NCBI GenBank assembly: GCA_036136335.1
Contig: JAYZQT010000056.1
Coordinates: 91,567 to 155,566, forward strand
Origin: JAYZQT01 sp036136335
Lineage (GTDB): Bacteria > Pseudomonadota > Alphaproteobacteria > MPNO01 > UBA830
Reading direction: 5' to 3'
DNA length: 64,000 nucleotides
The position numbers and the translations under genes were made by a program. The notes beneath the pieces were generated by a model that saw only the letters and a list, made by a program, of their open reading frames with translations, had not been told where the DNA came from and did not search any database. The first letter of the stretch is position 1. Each line of letters starts with the position of its first letter. Shown one piece after another: positions 35,648 to 43,624 of the stretch.

Positions 35648-35896
35648 ATGACGCCGGATGCACCGGCTTCGGCGTCTGACGGACCTCTGGTAGCTTATCG
35701 CCTTTTGGCTATGGTCGCACTTTTCCGGGCGCCCGAAAGTGGAAACATAATATACCTTACCCCGGTTTTTGGGATGGTGCTTGCTGTAACACTGCTTGGG
35801 GTAAATTTTAAGATCTTCCATGGGTTAGGCATTGGAACGGTTGCAGTTGGTATTTGGCTAGCCATGTTTACACAAAAAAAGAACATTCCATTGTGA
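35648..35896 (+). pseudogene. Truncated EamA/DMT transporter remnant
   Basis: An open frame of 83 codons whose last 50 residues (GNIIYLTPVFGMVLAVTLLGVNFKIFHGLGIGTVAVGIWLAMF) match the final two helices of an EamA transporter. About 30 unrelated residues replace the first eight helices. This looks like the product of a large internal deletion. It ends in GTGA overlapping the start of the next copy. Confidence 0.7.
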
Positions 35897-36811
35897 AAAA
35901 ACACCCGGTATTTCCCTATGTTCTTTTGACCTTCTGTGCGTTCTTCTGGACAGGTTCTTCTGTAGTTGGGCGTCATGTCGCGGGGGAGATACCGCCGATG
36001 GCATTGAATTTCTCGCGCTGGCTATTGGCGTTCATCGTGGTCCTGACATGGACGTGGCAAGAGATTTCCACCCATCGCGCGCTTCTCCGTCGAAAATGGA
36101 AATTTTTTCGTTTCTTGCAATTTTGGCTCCCGTAGGATTTGGCGCCCTTCATTTTCTGGGTTTCCAATTTACTGGCGCGATCAACGGCCCCCTTTGCAAG
36201 GGCTGATGCCCATCTGCATTCTCGTCACTGCATTTATAATTCTGGGTGACCAGTTCGGCCTGCGAGAAGGGTCGGGGGTTGTGCTCGGATTCATGGGTAT
36301 CGGGTGCATTGTTGCGCAAGGAACGGTGGACACGCTATTGGCGATGAGCTTCAACCTTGGCGACATACTTTTGCTATTAGCGACAATGTCGTGGTCCCTG
36401 TACGCCGTTTACCTGCGGCGTGCACCTTCTGTTTTAAATGCAAGTGCATTGATGACTGTACTGTTCGCGTTTGCGACCTTGTATATGGTGCCGCTTGTTT
36501 TAATTGAGGCCTATGTTTTCAACTTTTACATGCCCGTCAACTTTGACGCTGTCTGGGCGATTTCTTTTATGACCATTGGCCCATCTGTTTTGGCGCAGAT
36601 CTTCTGGACTTATGCGGTTTCCAGAGTTGGATCCGGAAGGGCTGGCTATTTTATTTATCTGGCCCCCGTCTTCGGCGTAATTATGGCTACATCTCTTCTG
36701 GGCGAGACCTTTTACCTATACCACGCTGCCGGTATCGCATTAATTTTCTCGGGAATCTGGCTGGCCACACGTAAACAGGACACCCGCCAGAACGTTGCCG
36801 GTGGAACATAA
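35893..36811 (+). pseudogene. Frameshifted EamA/DMT transporter
   Basis: Starts at GTG 35893 and reads as a transporter N-terminus (FPYVLLTFCAFFWTGSSVVGRHVAGEIPPMALNFSRW). The frame breaks near 36099, where the next match (EIFSFLAILAPVGFGALHFLGFQFTGAINGPL) continues one frame back. It breaks again near 36194, after which QGLMPICILVTAFIILGDQFGLREGSG runs to the normal C-terminus at 36811. Both breaks equal one missing base, next to short homopolymers (AAATTTTTT, CCCCCTTT). Restored, it would be a full-length EamA protein, so it is either a recent pseudogene or two read errors. Confidence 0.7.
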
Positions 36812-36832
36812 TCGGTCCGACGATTGCGTTCT

Positions 36833-37456
36833 TTAGGAGGTAGGAATTGATACCCCGACCATAGCGTCACGGCTAACAATATCTACCAGTTGATCCACGG
36901 ACCAACTGTCAGTCCCGACTGGACGTTGTGGCAGCACCAGATAGCGCATATCGGCATTAGAATCGTGGACGCGAACCGTCCTGTTGTCAGGAATATGTGT
37001 CCCGAATTCTTTCAGTACTGCTCGTGGCTCTATTACCGCACGGGACCTGTAACTTTTTGATTTATACCAATCAGGTGGTAATCCCAAGAGCGTTCTTGGA
37101 TAACATGAGCAGAGTGTGCATACGACCATGTTGTGCACGTCATCGGTATTTTCCACGACAATAAGCTCTGCGTCGCCCATGGTCAGGCCCATTTCCTCGA
37201 CAGCGCTCGTTCCGTTTTCGAGAAGGCGTTTTTTGAATTCAGGGTCTGTCCAGGCGCGGGCGACTACCCGTCCACCATCGACCGGGTCGCGACTATCAAG
37301 AAATTCGAGATTGCGCCGGACATCTTCGGCGCTTACGACACCTTTCTCAATCAACACTTCCTTGATTGCCTCCGCCATTAACTCGTAGTAGCCGGTTTCG
37401 TTCACATCCGGGGTGGTTCCCGGGTGGTCGTGGGCGTCACGATCATCAGTGCTCAT
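36833..37456 (-). CDS. Cobalt-type nitrile hydratase alpha / thiocyanate hydrolase gamma-like subunit
   Basis: A 207-residue catalytic metal subunit. The claw-setting motif is C113-T-L-C116-S-C118 in VCTLCSCYP, whose Thr marks the Co(III) form (Fe enzymes have Ser). The rest matches the family: LLGLPPDWYKSKSYRSRAVIEPRAVL, VHDSNADMRYLVLPQRPVGT and SRDAMVGVSIP. Start at ATG 37456, with GGAGG nearby, rather than 12 codons upstream. Last gene of a four-gene operon. It should hydrate nitriles to amides, or split thiocyanate if it is the SCNase type, in the cytoplasm. The residue after CYP is Arg where many nitrile hydratases have Trp. Confidence 0.9.
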   Translation of the reverse strand: MSTDDRDAHDHPGTTPDVNETGYYELMAEAIKEVLIEKGVVSAEDVRRNLEFLDSRDPVDGGRVVARAWTDPEFKKRLLENGTSAVEEMGLTMGDAELIVVENTDDVHNMVVCTLCSCYPRTLLGLPPDWYKSKSYRSRAVIEPRAVLKEFGTHIPDNRTVRVHDSNADMRYLVLPQRPVGTDSWSVDQLVDIVSRDAMVGVSIPTS

Positions 37457-37460
37457 TTTT

Positions 37461-37748
37461 CTATTCCTCCACCGTCTCAAGCCAGTGATCAAAAATTTCT
37501 AGGTCCAGCGTATCATTAATGGACCCCTCATAATGTTCCCAGAGGTCGGTCTGTGCCAGCCGAACGCGATACAGTTCACGCTCCGGAGTACCGTCAAAGC
37601 CGTAGGCCAACTCCTCAGGGTTCTTGAATTCACCACAGTAACGCTCAATCACACCTGTTTTGCCACGGACGTAAAAAGGCGTGCGGCGGTGACCCGGCGG
37701 ATGTGTATTCTTGATGCGGACACGATCGCCGATATTGAAAATCGTCAC
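37461..37748 (-). CDS. Nitrile hydratase beta subunit, C-terminal SH3-like domain as a separate protein
   Basis: A 95-residue protein equal to the C-terminal half of a nitrile hydratase beta subunit: FNIGDRVRIKNTHPPGHRRTPFYVRGKTGVIERYCGEF followed by ELYRVRLAQTDLWEHY. In ordinary enzymes this domain is fused to a helical N-terminal half; here that half is encoded by separate genes upstream, as in thiocyanate hydrolase alpha (scnA) and toyocamycin nitrile hydratase. The flanking genes are 2 and 4 bp away, so the subunits should be made together. It covers the active-site cobalt next to the alpha subunit. Confidence 0.88.
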   Translation of the reverse strand: MTIFNIGDRVRIKNTHPPGHRRTPFYVRGKTGVIERYCGEFKNPEELAYGFDGTPERELYRVRLAQTDLWEHYEGSINDTLDLEIFDHWLETVEE

Positions 37749-37750
37749 TC

Positions 37751-38053
37751 CTAGTCCTCCAGCTTAGATTTTATCAGATTCATTTTACCCATGATTTCTT
37801 CCCGGGTGAAAATACCTTTTTCTTCCAGCAGGTTTATCATCGCCTCAGACCACCGCTCAAAGTAATCCTGTGCGTAGACATCGTCTGACAAATCCTCAAG
37901 TGCACGCCGCAGTTCGTCAATACGCATAAGGTCGTGTTCCCGCAGGGCTCCAGCGAGTGATGTAATCATCTTCGCCCAGGGTTCCGCCTGGTGTGCGGAT
38001 ACTTCAACCGCACCTGCGTCCATTCCGCCCATGTCGTGTTTACGCTGATTCAT
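37751..38053 (-). CDS. Nitrile hydratase beta N-terminal-half-like protein
   Basis: A 100-residue helical protein matching the N-terminal half of nitrile hydratase beta (scnB position of thiocyanate hydrolase): the MNQRKHDMGGMDAG start, QAEPWAKMITSLAGAL and YAQDYFERWSEAMINLLEEKGIFT. The FERW segment keeps an arginine at the place where the beta subunit contacts the active site. Start at ATG 38053, with GGAG before it, rather than 17 codons upstream. Two bp separate it from the SH3-like gene. Together they would replace a single beta chain. Confidence 0.75.
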   Translation of the reverse strand: MNQRKHDMGGMDAGAVEVSAHQAEPWAKMITSLAGALREHDLMRIDELRRALEDLSDDVYAQDYFERWSEAMINLLEEKGIFTREEIMGKMNLIKSKLED

Positions 38054-38100
38054 GAATGCCTCCCCAATGCTGATCATTTTGCGACGGTTCCTGCGGCAAT

Positions 38101-38415
38101 TCAACTGTCGCTGCGCCGATCCTTTAAAGTGATGATCCGGTTTGCAATCTCCTGTTCCGTAATAATGTTTTTCTGGACAAGAATGTCATGGATTGCCTGC
38201 ATGCCCAATTCAAAATAGGAAAGGGCGTGGTACTGCTCGTGACCCATCTCTTCGCGCGCGCGGCGACCTTCATGGAGGTTTACAAGGCCCGCGCCCTTTT
38301 CGCCCAGTGCACCGCGCAGGGCCGTTGATAACTTGGCCCATGCCGGCGTGGATTCCTGCGCCGTTGAAATCGGCCCCCAGTTCTCGCCGCCGATGTCGTT
38401 CACGCTTTTCTTCAT
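38101..38415 (-). CDS. Second nitrile hydratase beta-N-like protein or metallochaperone
   Basis: A 104-residue relative of its neighbour: WGPIST...PAWAKLSTALRGALGEKGAG and YHALSYFELGMQAIHDILVQKNIITEQEIANRI. The arginine of the FERW-type motif is replaced (YFELG). Activator proteins of cobalt nitrile hydratases (P14K, P15K) are also homologous to the beta N-terminal half, so this may be the cobalt-insertion chaperone, or a second beta-N subunit. It is the first gene of the operon, 47 bp from the divergent UbiD gene. Confidence 0.6.
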   Translation of the reverse strand: MKKSVNDIGGENWGPISTAQESTPAWAKLSTALRGALGEKGAGLVNLHEGRRAREEMGHEQYHALSYFELGMQAIHDILVQKNIITEQEIANRIITLKDRRSDS

Positions 38416-38462
38416 GCGTAACTCCCGCTATTGGTGCAGGGATAATAGTGGAAGGATAGCCC

Positions 38463-39866
38463 ATGCGCGACCAGTCGTTGCGAAGTCACGTCTCCAATCT
38501 CGAACAACAGGGGGAGCTTATCCGAATTACCAAAGAAGCCCATCCCCACGAAAATGTGGCCGCGATCGGATGGAAAGCCTATGACCAGCTGGGCAAGTCT
38601 ACCCTTTTCACAAATCTGAAAGGTTATCCGGGTTGGGAATTGGTCAACCAGGTTATCGCCGATCGTCGAAAATGGTCAATTGCACTAGGCATCGACGAGG
38701 ATGCACTGGTGCCCACTCTGGTTGAGCGGATCAAGTCACAAGTCAAACCCGTTGAAGTGGCTGCGACCCAGGCACCTGTGAAAGAGGTCATCCTAAAGGG
38801 AAGAGATGCGGATCTCACAAAGATACCTGCTCTCTGGCATGCAGAACGAGACCCCGGACCTTATATCGCATCAGGTATGGCTATAATAAAAGATCCGGAG
38901 ACGGGTATACGCAACGTTTCGATTCACCGACAACAGATCATGGGTCCCGACAGAACGGGCTTCTTGATCTGTCCACGCCACGCGCTACGAATTTTCCAGA
39001 TGTACCAAAAGCGTGGAGAACCCATGCCGGTAGCAATGGTAATCGGTGCCCATCCCGCAATCTATTATGCGTCGGGATTTACGTCTTCTTACGGGCTAGA
39101 TGAACTGGAAATAGCGGGATCCCTTCTTGAAGACCCGGTTCGGATGGTCAAATGTGAGACGATTGACATAGAGGTTCCGGCGGAAGCTGAATTAGTAATT
39201 GAAGGTGAGGTACTTCCTGAAGGGATGGTAGCAGAAGGGCCATTCGGTGAGGCCACCGGCACGTATGCGATGGAAGGATCCACGGAGATATTTCGCGTAA
39301 AAGCGATCACACACCGACAAAACCCCCTATTCTACGCAATGCAGTGCGGCGCACCTATGACGGACACGCAGTCGATAACCGGTACTTGTATTGAAACCGT
39401 ACTCACCGATCACCTCCAGAACGTCGAAGGTGGGCTTGACCTTCTTGATGTTCGTTGTCTTGGTATTTCAGGTCTTATGGCAATCGTTTTGAAGCTCCGG
39501 CCGCGGGTCGAGGGACAGGCAAAGACAGCTCTTTTGGCGGCGTTATCCAGTCCATATCTTCATCCTAAAATTGCCATCGCAGTGGACGACGACATTGACG
39601 CTTCCGATTTGCGCCAGGTTTTTTGGTCAATCACGACGCGGGTACACGGCGTGCGTGACGTTGTGAAAATCCCCAACACGCGGATCTGGTCTCTCGATAA
39701 TGTATCCGACATCGTGCCGGGAATGAGTGCCATGTATCGGATAGGCACCAAGTTGATGATTGATGCCACAATGCCGGCGGTTACCCAGAAGCAGGAGCGG
39801 GACCGGTTGGGCCCCGCGATGCCGTTCAATTACGACCAGATTGATCTAGAGAAGTTCTTGCCATAG
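38463..39866 (+). CDS. UbiD-family prenylated-FMN decarboxylase
   Basis: A 467-residue UbiD-family protein, distinct from the one at 8504. It shows IIKDPETGIRNVSIHRQQIMG for prenyl-FMN binding, VMVIGAHPAIYYASG, EGPFGEATG with the metal-site glutamate, and VDDDIDASDLRQVFWSI near the end. GGAAGGA precedes ATG 38463. It is divergent from the nitrile-hydratase cassette across 47 bp, so both may share control. The amide or acid product of a nitrile could feed a decarboxylase; this is speculation. The prFMN synthase UbiX must lie elsewhere. Confidence 0.88.
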   Translation: MRDQSLRSHVSNLEQQGELIRITKEAHPHENVAAIGWKAYDQLGKSTLFTNLKGYPGWELVNQVIADRRKWSIALGIDEDALVPTLVERIKSQVKPVEVAATQAPVKEVILKGRDADLTKIPALWHAERDPGPYIASGMAIIKDPETGIRNVSIHRQQIMGPDRTGFLICPRHALRIFQMYQKRGEPMPVAMVIGAHPAIYYASGFTSSYGLDELEIAGSLLEDPVRMVKCETIDIEVPAEAELVIEGEVLPEGMVAEGPFGEATGTYAMEGSTEIFRVKAITHRQNPLFYAMQCGAPMTDTQSITGTCIETVLTDHLQNVEGGLDLLDVRCLGISGLMAIVLKLRPRVEGQAKTALLAALSSPYLHPKIAIAVDDDIDASDLRQVFWSITTRVHGVRDVVKIPNTRIWSLDNVSDIVPGMSAMYRIGTKLMIDATMPAVTQKQERDRLGPAMPFNYDQIDLEKFLP

Positions 39867-39903
39867 AGGCCAAACTTGTGGACTGGCATCTGTTCCTTGG
39901 GAC

Positions 39904-41079
39904 TTACTCCGCAGCGGCCGCTTCTTCAACACAAACCCCTAGGTGTCGTACTTTCGGAATAACCTCCTCTGCAAACATCCGGAGGTTTTTCTCGGTAAGA
40001 TCCGCCGGCAAAGTCCCAAACTGCAGCATCGGTGCAATGTTTCCGAAGCCCATCTCGGTCTGATATTCTTCCAGTTTGGCGACGACGGTTTCAGCACTAC
40101 CGCAAAGGAACATACCATTGTCAATCAACGCATCGCAGGTCAAATAGTTTTCCCGTACCCTATATTTTCCTTCCATCACAGCCTTGTAGCTGCCCAGTGA
40201 GGAATAACCAGGGGGGAGTTTGTATTGGACCGGGGACATGATGAATTGATTGAACAGGCTTTCTATATGCGTGGCGGCCTCTTTCCGCGCAATTGCGTCG
40301 GTTTCCGCGACGTAGGCGGGCATTGCCCAACCCAACTGTTCCGGTGGACATACGTAGCCAAATACTTCGCACTGATCGCGATAGGCTTTGAGGTTTTTCC
40401 GCACCGACGCGACCGGACTAAATGTTATGACGTAGGTGTATTTACGGTCCGGATGAGCCGCGAATTCAACTGTCTCAGTAGAGCCTTGTGAGGGTATCCA
40501 GATTGGTGGACGCGGGCTCTGATAGGGCCGGGGCCACAGATTTACGTATTGAAAGTGGTAATGTTTTCCGAAGAATTCAAAGGGTCCCGGCTCCGTCCAT
40601 GCACGGACTATAAGATCGTGTGCTTCACGAAAACGCTCGTGGCTAAAACCGGGATTTGTCATTGACGCGTGATATTCACATCCTATTCCACGAACGAATC
40701 CGGCGATAAAACGCCCCTCCATAAGATTGTCGATCATCGCAAATTCCTCTGCGATGCTCAGGGGGTTGTCCACAATTGGCAACGCCCGGCCAATAACACC
40801 GATGGACGCCTTTTTCAGCCGTCGCGACAAAGCACCTGCAAGAACGTTTGGTGATGGCATCATGCCATATGCGGTTTGATGATGTTCATTGACACAGACA
40901 CCGTCAAAGCCAAGCGTATCCGCGAGTTCCAGCTCATCCAGATACCTGTGATACAGTTTTGCGCCCTTCTTGGGGTCGTAATAGGTATTTGGCAGGTTAA
41001 TCCAAGATGACTTGTTATGTTTGAGAAAGTCCGGGTCGATGTCCTGATAGGGCATCAGGTGAAAGAAATAAAATTTCAT
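39904..41079 (-). CDS. Luciferase-like (LLM) flavin-dependent monooxygenase
   Basis: A 391-residue bacterial-luciferase-like TIM barrel. Landmarks: FYFFHLMPYQDIDPDF, GFDGVCVNEHHQTAYGMMPSP, ARALPIVDNPLSIAEEFAMIDNLMEGRFIAGFVRG and PRPPIWIPSQGSTETVEFAA. The NEHH motif and DNLMEGRF loop are typical of the group near alkane and heteroatom oxygenases. Its start overlaps the hydrolase gene by 4 bp (ATGA), so the two form an operon. It needs reduced flavin from elsewhere. Substrate unknown; ring expansion or Baeyer-Villiger chemistry followed by hydrolysis is a reasonable guess. Confidence 0.85.
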   Translation of the reverse strand: MKFYFFHLMPYQDIDPDFLKHNKSSWINLPNTYYDPKKGAKLYHRYLDELELADTLGFDGVCVNEHHQTAYGMMPSPNVLAGALSRRLKKASIGVIGRALPIVDNPLSIAEEFAMIDNLMEGRFIAGFVRGIGCEYHASMTNPGFSHERFREAHDLIVRAWTEPGPFEFFGKHYHFQYVNLWPRPYQSPRPPIWIPSQGSTETVEFAAHPDRKYTYVITFSPVASVRKNLKAYRDQCEVFGYVCPPEQLGWAMPAYVAETDAIARKEAATHIESLFNQFIMSPVQYKLPPGYSSLGSYKAVMEGKYRVRENYLTCDALIDNGMFLCGSAETVVAKLEEYQTEMGFGNIAPMLQFGTLPADLTEKNLRMFAEEVIPKVRHLGVCVEEAAAAE

Positions 41080-41861
41080 GATCGGACTCCTCCGGTGAGT
41101 GCGGTCACTGCCTCGATGAATTCATCAAGCTTTTCCTGTTGTGGCAGGTGGCCGCAATTGGCCAAGACGGTTAGTGTTGATCCCGGGATAAGTTTCTGCA
41201 TGGCCGTGCCGTATTCCGGTGGAAAAATTTTATCCGAATCGCCCCAGATAATCAGTGTTGGCACGTTAATGCGGTGCAGCCATTTCTGGAGTTCTGGGTT
41301 ATAAAACCGAGGGTGCCATGCCATCTTGGCGGTCGAAAAATGGTTTTTGAGTGCAATATCTGCGTCCTCGCCGCTCGGTGTTTGGGCCAGTCGAGCCTCC
41401 GCAAGCTTGCGATCAAAATATGTGTTGTAAACCCGCTCATCGGCGTCCCATAGAAAAATATCGCCCTTCGGCACCCCATTGACGTGAATTCCGGCTGCAG
41501 ACACCAGTGTGAGCGTTGCAATCCGTCTGGTAGAGCGCACGGCAATCTCGAGTCCAAGCCAGCCGCCTAGCGAGGTGCCGACAAGATGCACCTCATTTTC
41601 ACCGATTGCGTCCAAAAATTCGAGATAGAAATATGCAAGGTCCCCCATTCCATCCAGCCAGATCGGGGTATCCGACCGTCCCCAGCCCGGATGACTGGGC
41701 ACGTAAATTGAGAAACGTTCAGCGAGCCGATCCATATATGGCATCCAATTATGTGCACCTCCGGCACCGTGAAGGAAGACCAGCGCGGGACCAGAACCAC
41801 CCTTCAGTAATTCAATCTCACATCCAGCAAGTGTCATTCGTTCGGAGGTATGCTCCGTCAT
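41076..41861 (-). CDS. Alpha/beta hydrolase (meta-cleavage-product hydrolase-like)
   Basis: A 261-residue serine hydrolase. HGAGGAHNWMPYMDRL gives the oxyanion hole; the nucleophile is S97 in G95-T-S-L-G99; the acid lies in IWGDSDKIFP and the histidine in NCGHLPQQEK. It resembles C-C bond hydrolases (BphD/MhpC type), which act after ring cleavage. First gene of the operon with the luciferase-like enzyme. A cleavage product or lactone from that oxygenase is a plausible substrate. Confidence 0.88.
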   Translation of the reverse strand: MTEHTSERMTLAGCEIELLKGGSGPALVFLHGAGGAHNWMPYMDRLAERFSIYVPSHPGWGRSDTPIWLDGMGDLAYFYLEFLDAIGENEVHLVGTSLGGWLGLEIAVRSTRRIATLTLVSAAGIHVNGVPKGDIFLWDADERVYNTYFDRKLAEARLAQTPSGEDADIALKNHFSTAKMAWHPRFYNPELQKWLHRINVPTLIIWGDSDKIFPPEYGTAMQKLIPGSTLTVLANCGHLPQQEKLDEFIEAVTALTGGVRS

Positions 41862-41911
41862 TTACTTCCAGCTCCCTTATGACCTAGCCTAGTGAGAATT
41901 GACCCACCAAT

Positions 41912-42859
41912 TTATGACGACTGCGCCCCGTAATAAAGCATGACCGCGTGCTTCGCTTCGGCGAAAAAAAGCCAGCGTTCGACCAATACCCCCAAAGACA
42001 CGAAGATCGCCGCAACCACCGTGCCCGGGATAGCTATCCAGGGCAAAGCGTCACTGGTCAGTCCTGTTAGCACGATGGGTATTAGGAAATACGAAAAAAA
42101 ACAGATCCGTCGCAATTTCTGCGCGTGCTTGCGGGCGATCGAATAACCCATCTCGCGCTGGACGAAATTTCGGGTAACCGTCGGGGGATCCATCAATTGG
42201 ACTCTGCCTATACCTTGAAGGCCCGTCGCGCTTTCTGGCGTGGCAGGACCGGGGCGGGTATCAATCAAACGCCAGTATTTTCGTTTAACGTAGAACGTTA
42301 GAAACAGTGAAATGACCACAACAAGTGCGACCGTTGGGGTCTGGTATTCAAACATATGGGCCAATGCGTGGAACCACAGGGCCCCTGTCAGTACCGCAAA
42401 ACAGAGGTATCCGGGCACCGTCAATCGATTATGCCACGCATTTATGGTTCGAAGGGTAGCATAAATCATACCGGTCGCATGGACCGTTAATGCACACAGG
42501 ACAACAAGTATTCCGGCAAATAGCGCAAAACTTCCGGATAGCGAACCTTCAACGATCCAGCCCCACGCTGTAAAGAGCATCGGTAAATAGGTCGCCGTTG
42601 CCAGAATTCCCTCCCGCGAAAGCCACGATGATTTCCACTGGGAATATGCACGCCAGGCCCGCTCGGGATGTCCAAGATGGGCTGTTGAAGACAAAAGGCC
42701 GCCTGTAACAAGCAATGCCCCGACCCCAAACCCTATTCCCCCAAACCAAGGGTCAAGGGGCACACCACCAGTGAGCCCAAACAACGCCATCAGCATAATT
42801 ATGCCATAGCCGGCGCCCGAGGCAGTTGTATAAAAAATAATGGAGTAGGCTGGATTCAT
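41912..42859 (-). CDS. soeC: DmsC/SoeC-type membrane anchor subunit
   Basis: A 315-residue membrane protein with about eight helices of the DmsC family. Diagnostic is the loop TAHLGHPERAWRAYSQWKSSWLSREGILA. It anchors a molybdoenzyme at the inner membrane and passes electrons to the quinone pool. It follows the iron-sulfur subunit by 12 bp. The SoeABC assignment rests on the cytoplasmic type of the catalytic subunit and the neighbouring persulfide dioxygenase; a DMSO or polysulfide reductase cannot be excluded. Confidence 0.8.
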   Translation of the reverse strand: MNPAYSIIFYTTASGAGYGIIMLMALFGLTGGVPLDPWFGGIGFGVGALLVTGGLLSSTAHLGHPERAWRAYSQWKSSWLSREGILATATYLPMLFTAWGWIVEGSLSGSFALFAGILVVLCALTVHATGMIYATLRTINAWHNRLTVPGYLCFAVLTGALWFHALAHMFEYQTPTVALVVVISLFLTFYVKRKYWRLIDTRPGPATPESATGLQGIGRVQLMDPPTVTRNFVQREMGYSIARKHAQKLRRICFFSYFLIPIVLTGLTSDALPWIAIPGTVVAAIFVSLGVLVERWLFFAEAKHAVMLYYGAQSS

Positions 42860-42871
42860 TGCTTTAGGATA

Positions 42872-43624
42872 CTATCGTGACAAAACGCGATCGACCCAGT
42901 TCAGAAAACTTCCGGCTCCCACCAAATCCGGGTCGGTCAGTCGATGTAGTGATGCACCAACGCCCGATGTGCCCTGATCCTTCTTCCTCGGGCGCGGTGG
43001 CAGGTAGCGGTTGACTGGGTTGTAGTTCAATTCGGGCATTAGTTCCTGTCCGTCACGCCGGGCGACCAGTCGCGACACGTCGGAGTCGGGATCGCCGAGA
43101 TCTCCAAAATGTCGGGCGCTAGTCGGACAGGTCGAGACACATGCCGGTACTCTATTTGTTTCAGGGAGGTTTTCGTTATAGATGCGATCAACACAAAGGG
43201 TGCATTTTTTCATTACCCCCGCATCTTCGTCATATTCGCGGGCTCCGTAGGGGCAGGCCCAAGAACAGAGCTTGCAGCCAATGCAGGCATCTTCATTGAC
43301 GAGAACAATGCCATCCTCCTCTCGTTTGTAGGATGCTCCGGTGGGGCATACGCTTACGCAGGCAGCATCCTCGCAATGCAAACATGAACGCGGAAAGTGA
43401 ACGGTGCGGCTGGATGTGCCTTCGCCGGCTTCGAATGTGTGGATACGATTGAACCAGACACCATTGGGATCTGCGCCATAGGGATCGTTGTCTGGGAGCG
43501 GGGCTGCGTGACCGCCGGTGTTCCATTCCTTGCAGCTGATGGCGCATGCATGACAGCCGACGCAGGTGTCTAGGTCTATCACTAGGCCGAGTTTTTTTTC
43601 AGCTGGCGGAGGTAACATGGTCAT
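42872..43624 (-). CDS. soeB: SoeB/DmsB-type four-cluster ferredoxin subunit
   Basis: A 250-residue electron-transfer subunit with four cysteine groups typical of DmsB/PsrB: DLDTCVGCHACAISCKEWN; CLHCEDAACVSVCPTGA; NEDACIGCKLCSWACPYGA with CTLCVDRI; and VPACVSTCPTSA. Each group would hold one [4Fe-4S] centre. No signal peptide. It overlaps the catalytic subunit's stop by 4 bp (ATGA), giving tight coupling in a soeABC operon. Confidence 0.85.
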   Translation of the reverse strand: MTMLPPPAEKKLGLVIDLDTCVGCHACAISCKEWNTGGHAAPLPDNDPYGADPNGVWFNRIHTFEAGEGTSSRTVHFPRSCLHCEDAACVSVCPTGASYKREEDGIVLVNEDACIGCKLCSWACPYGAREYDEDAGVMKKCTLCVDRIYNENLPETNRVPACVSTCPTSARHFGDLGDPDSDVSRLVARRDGQELMPELNYNPVNRYLPPRPRKKDQGTSGVGASLHRLTDPDLVGAGSFLNWVDRVLSR

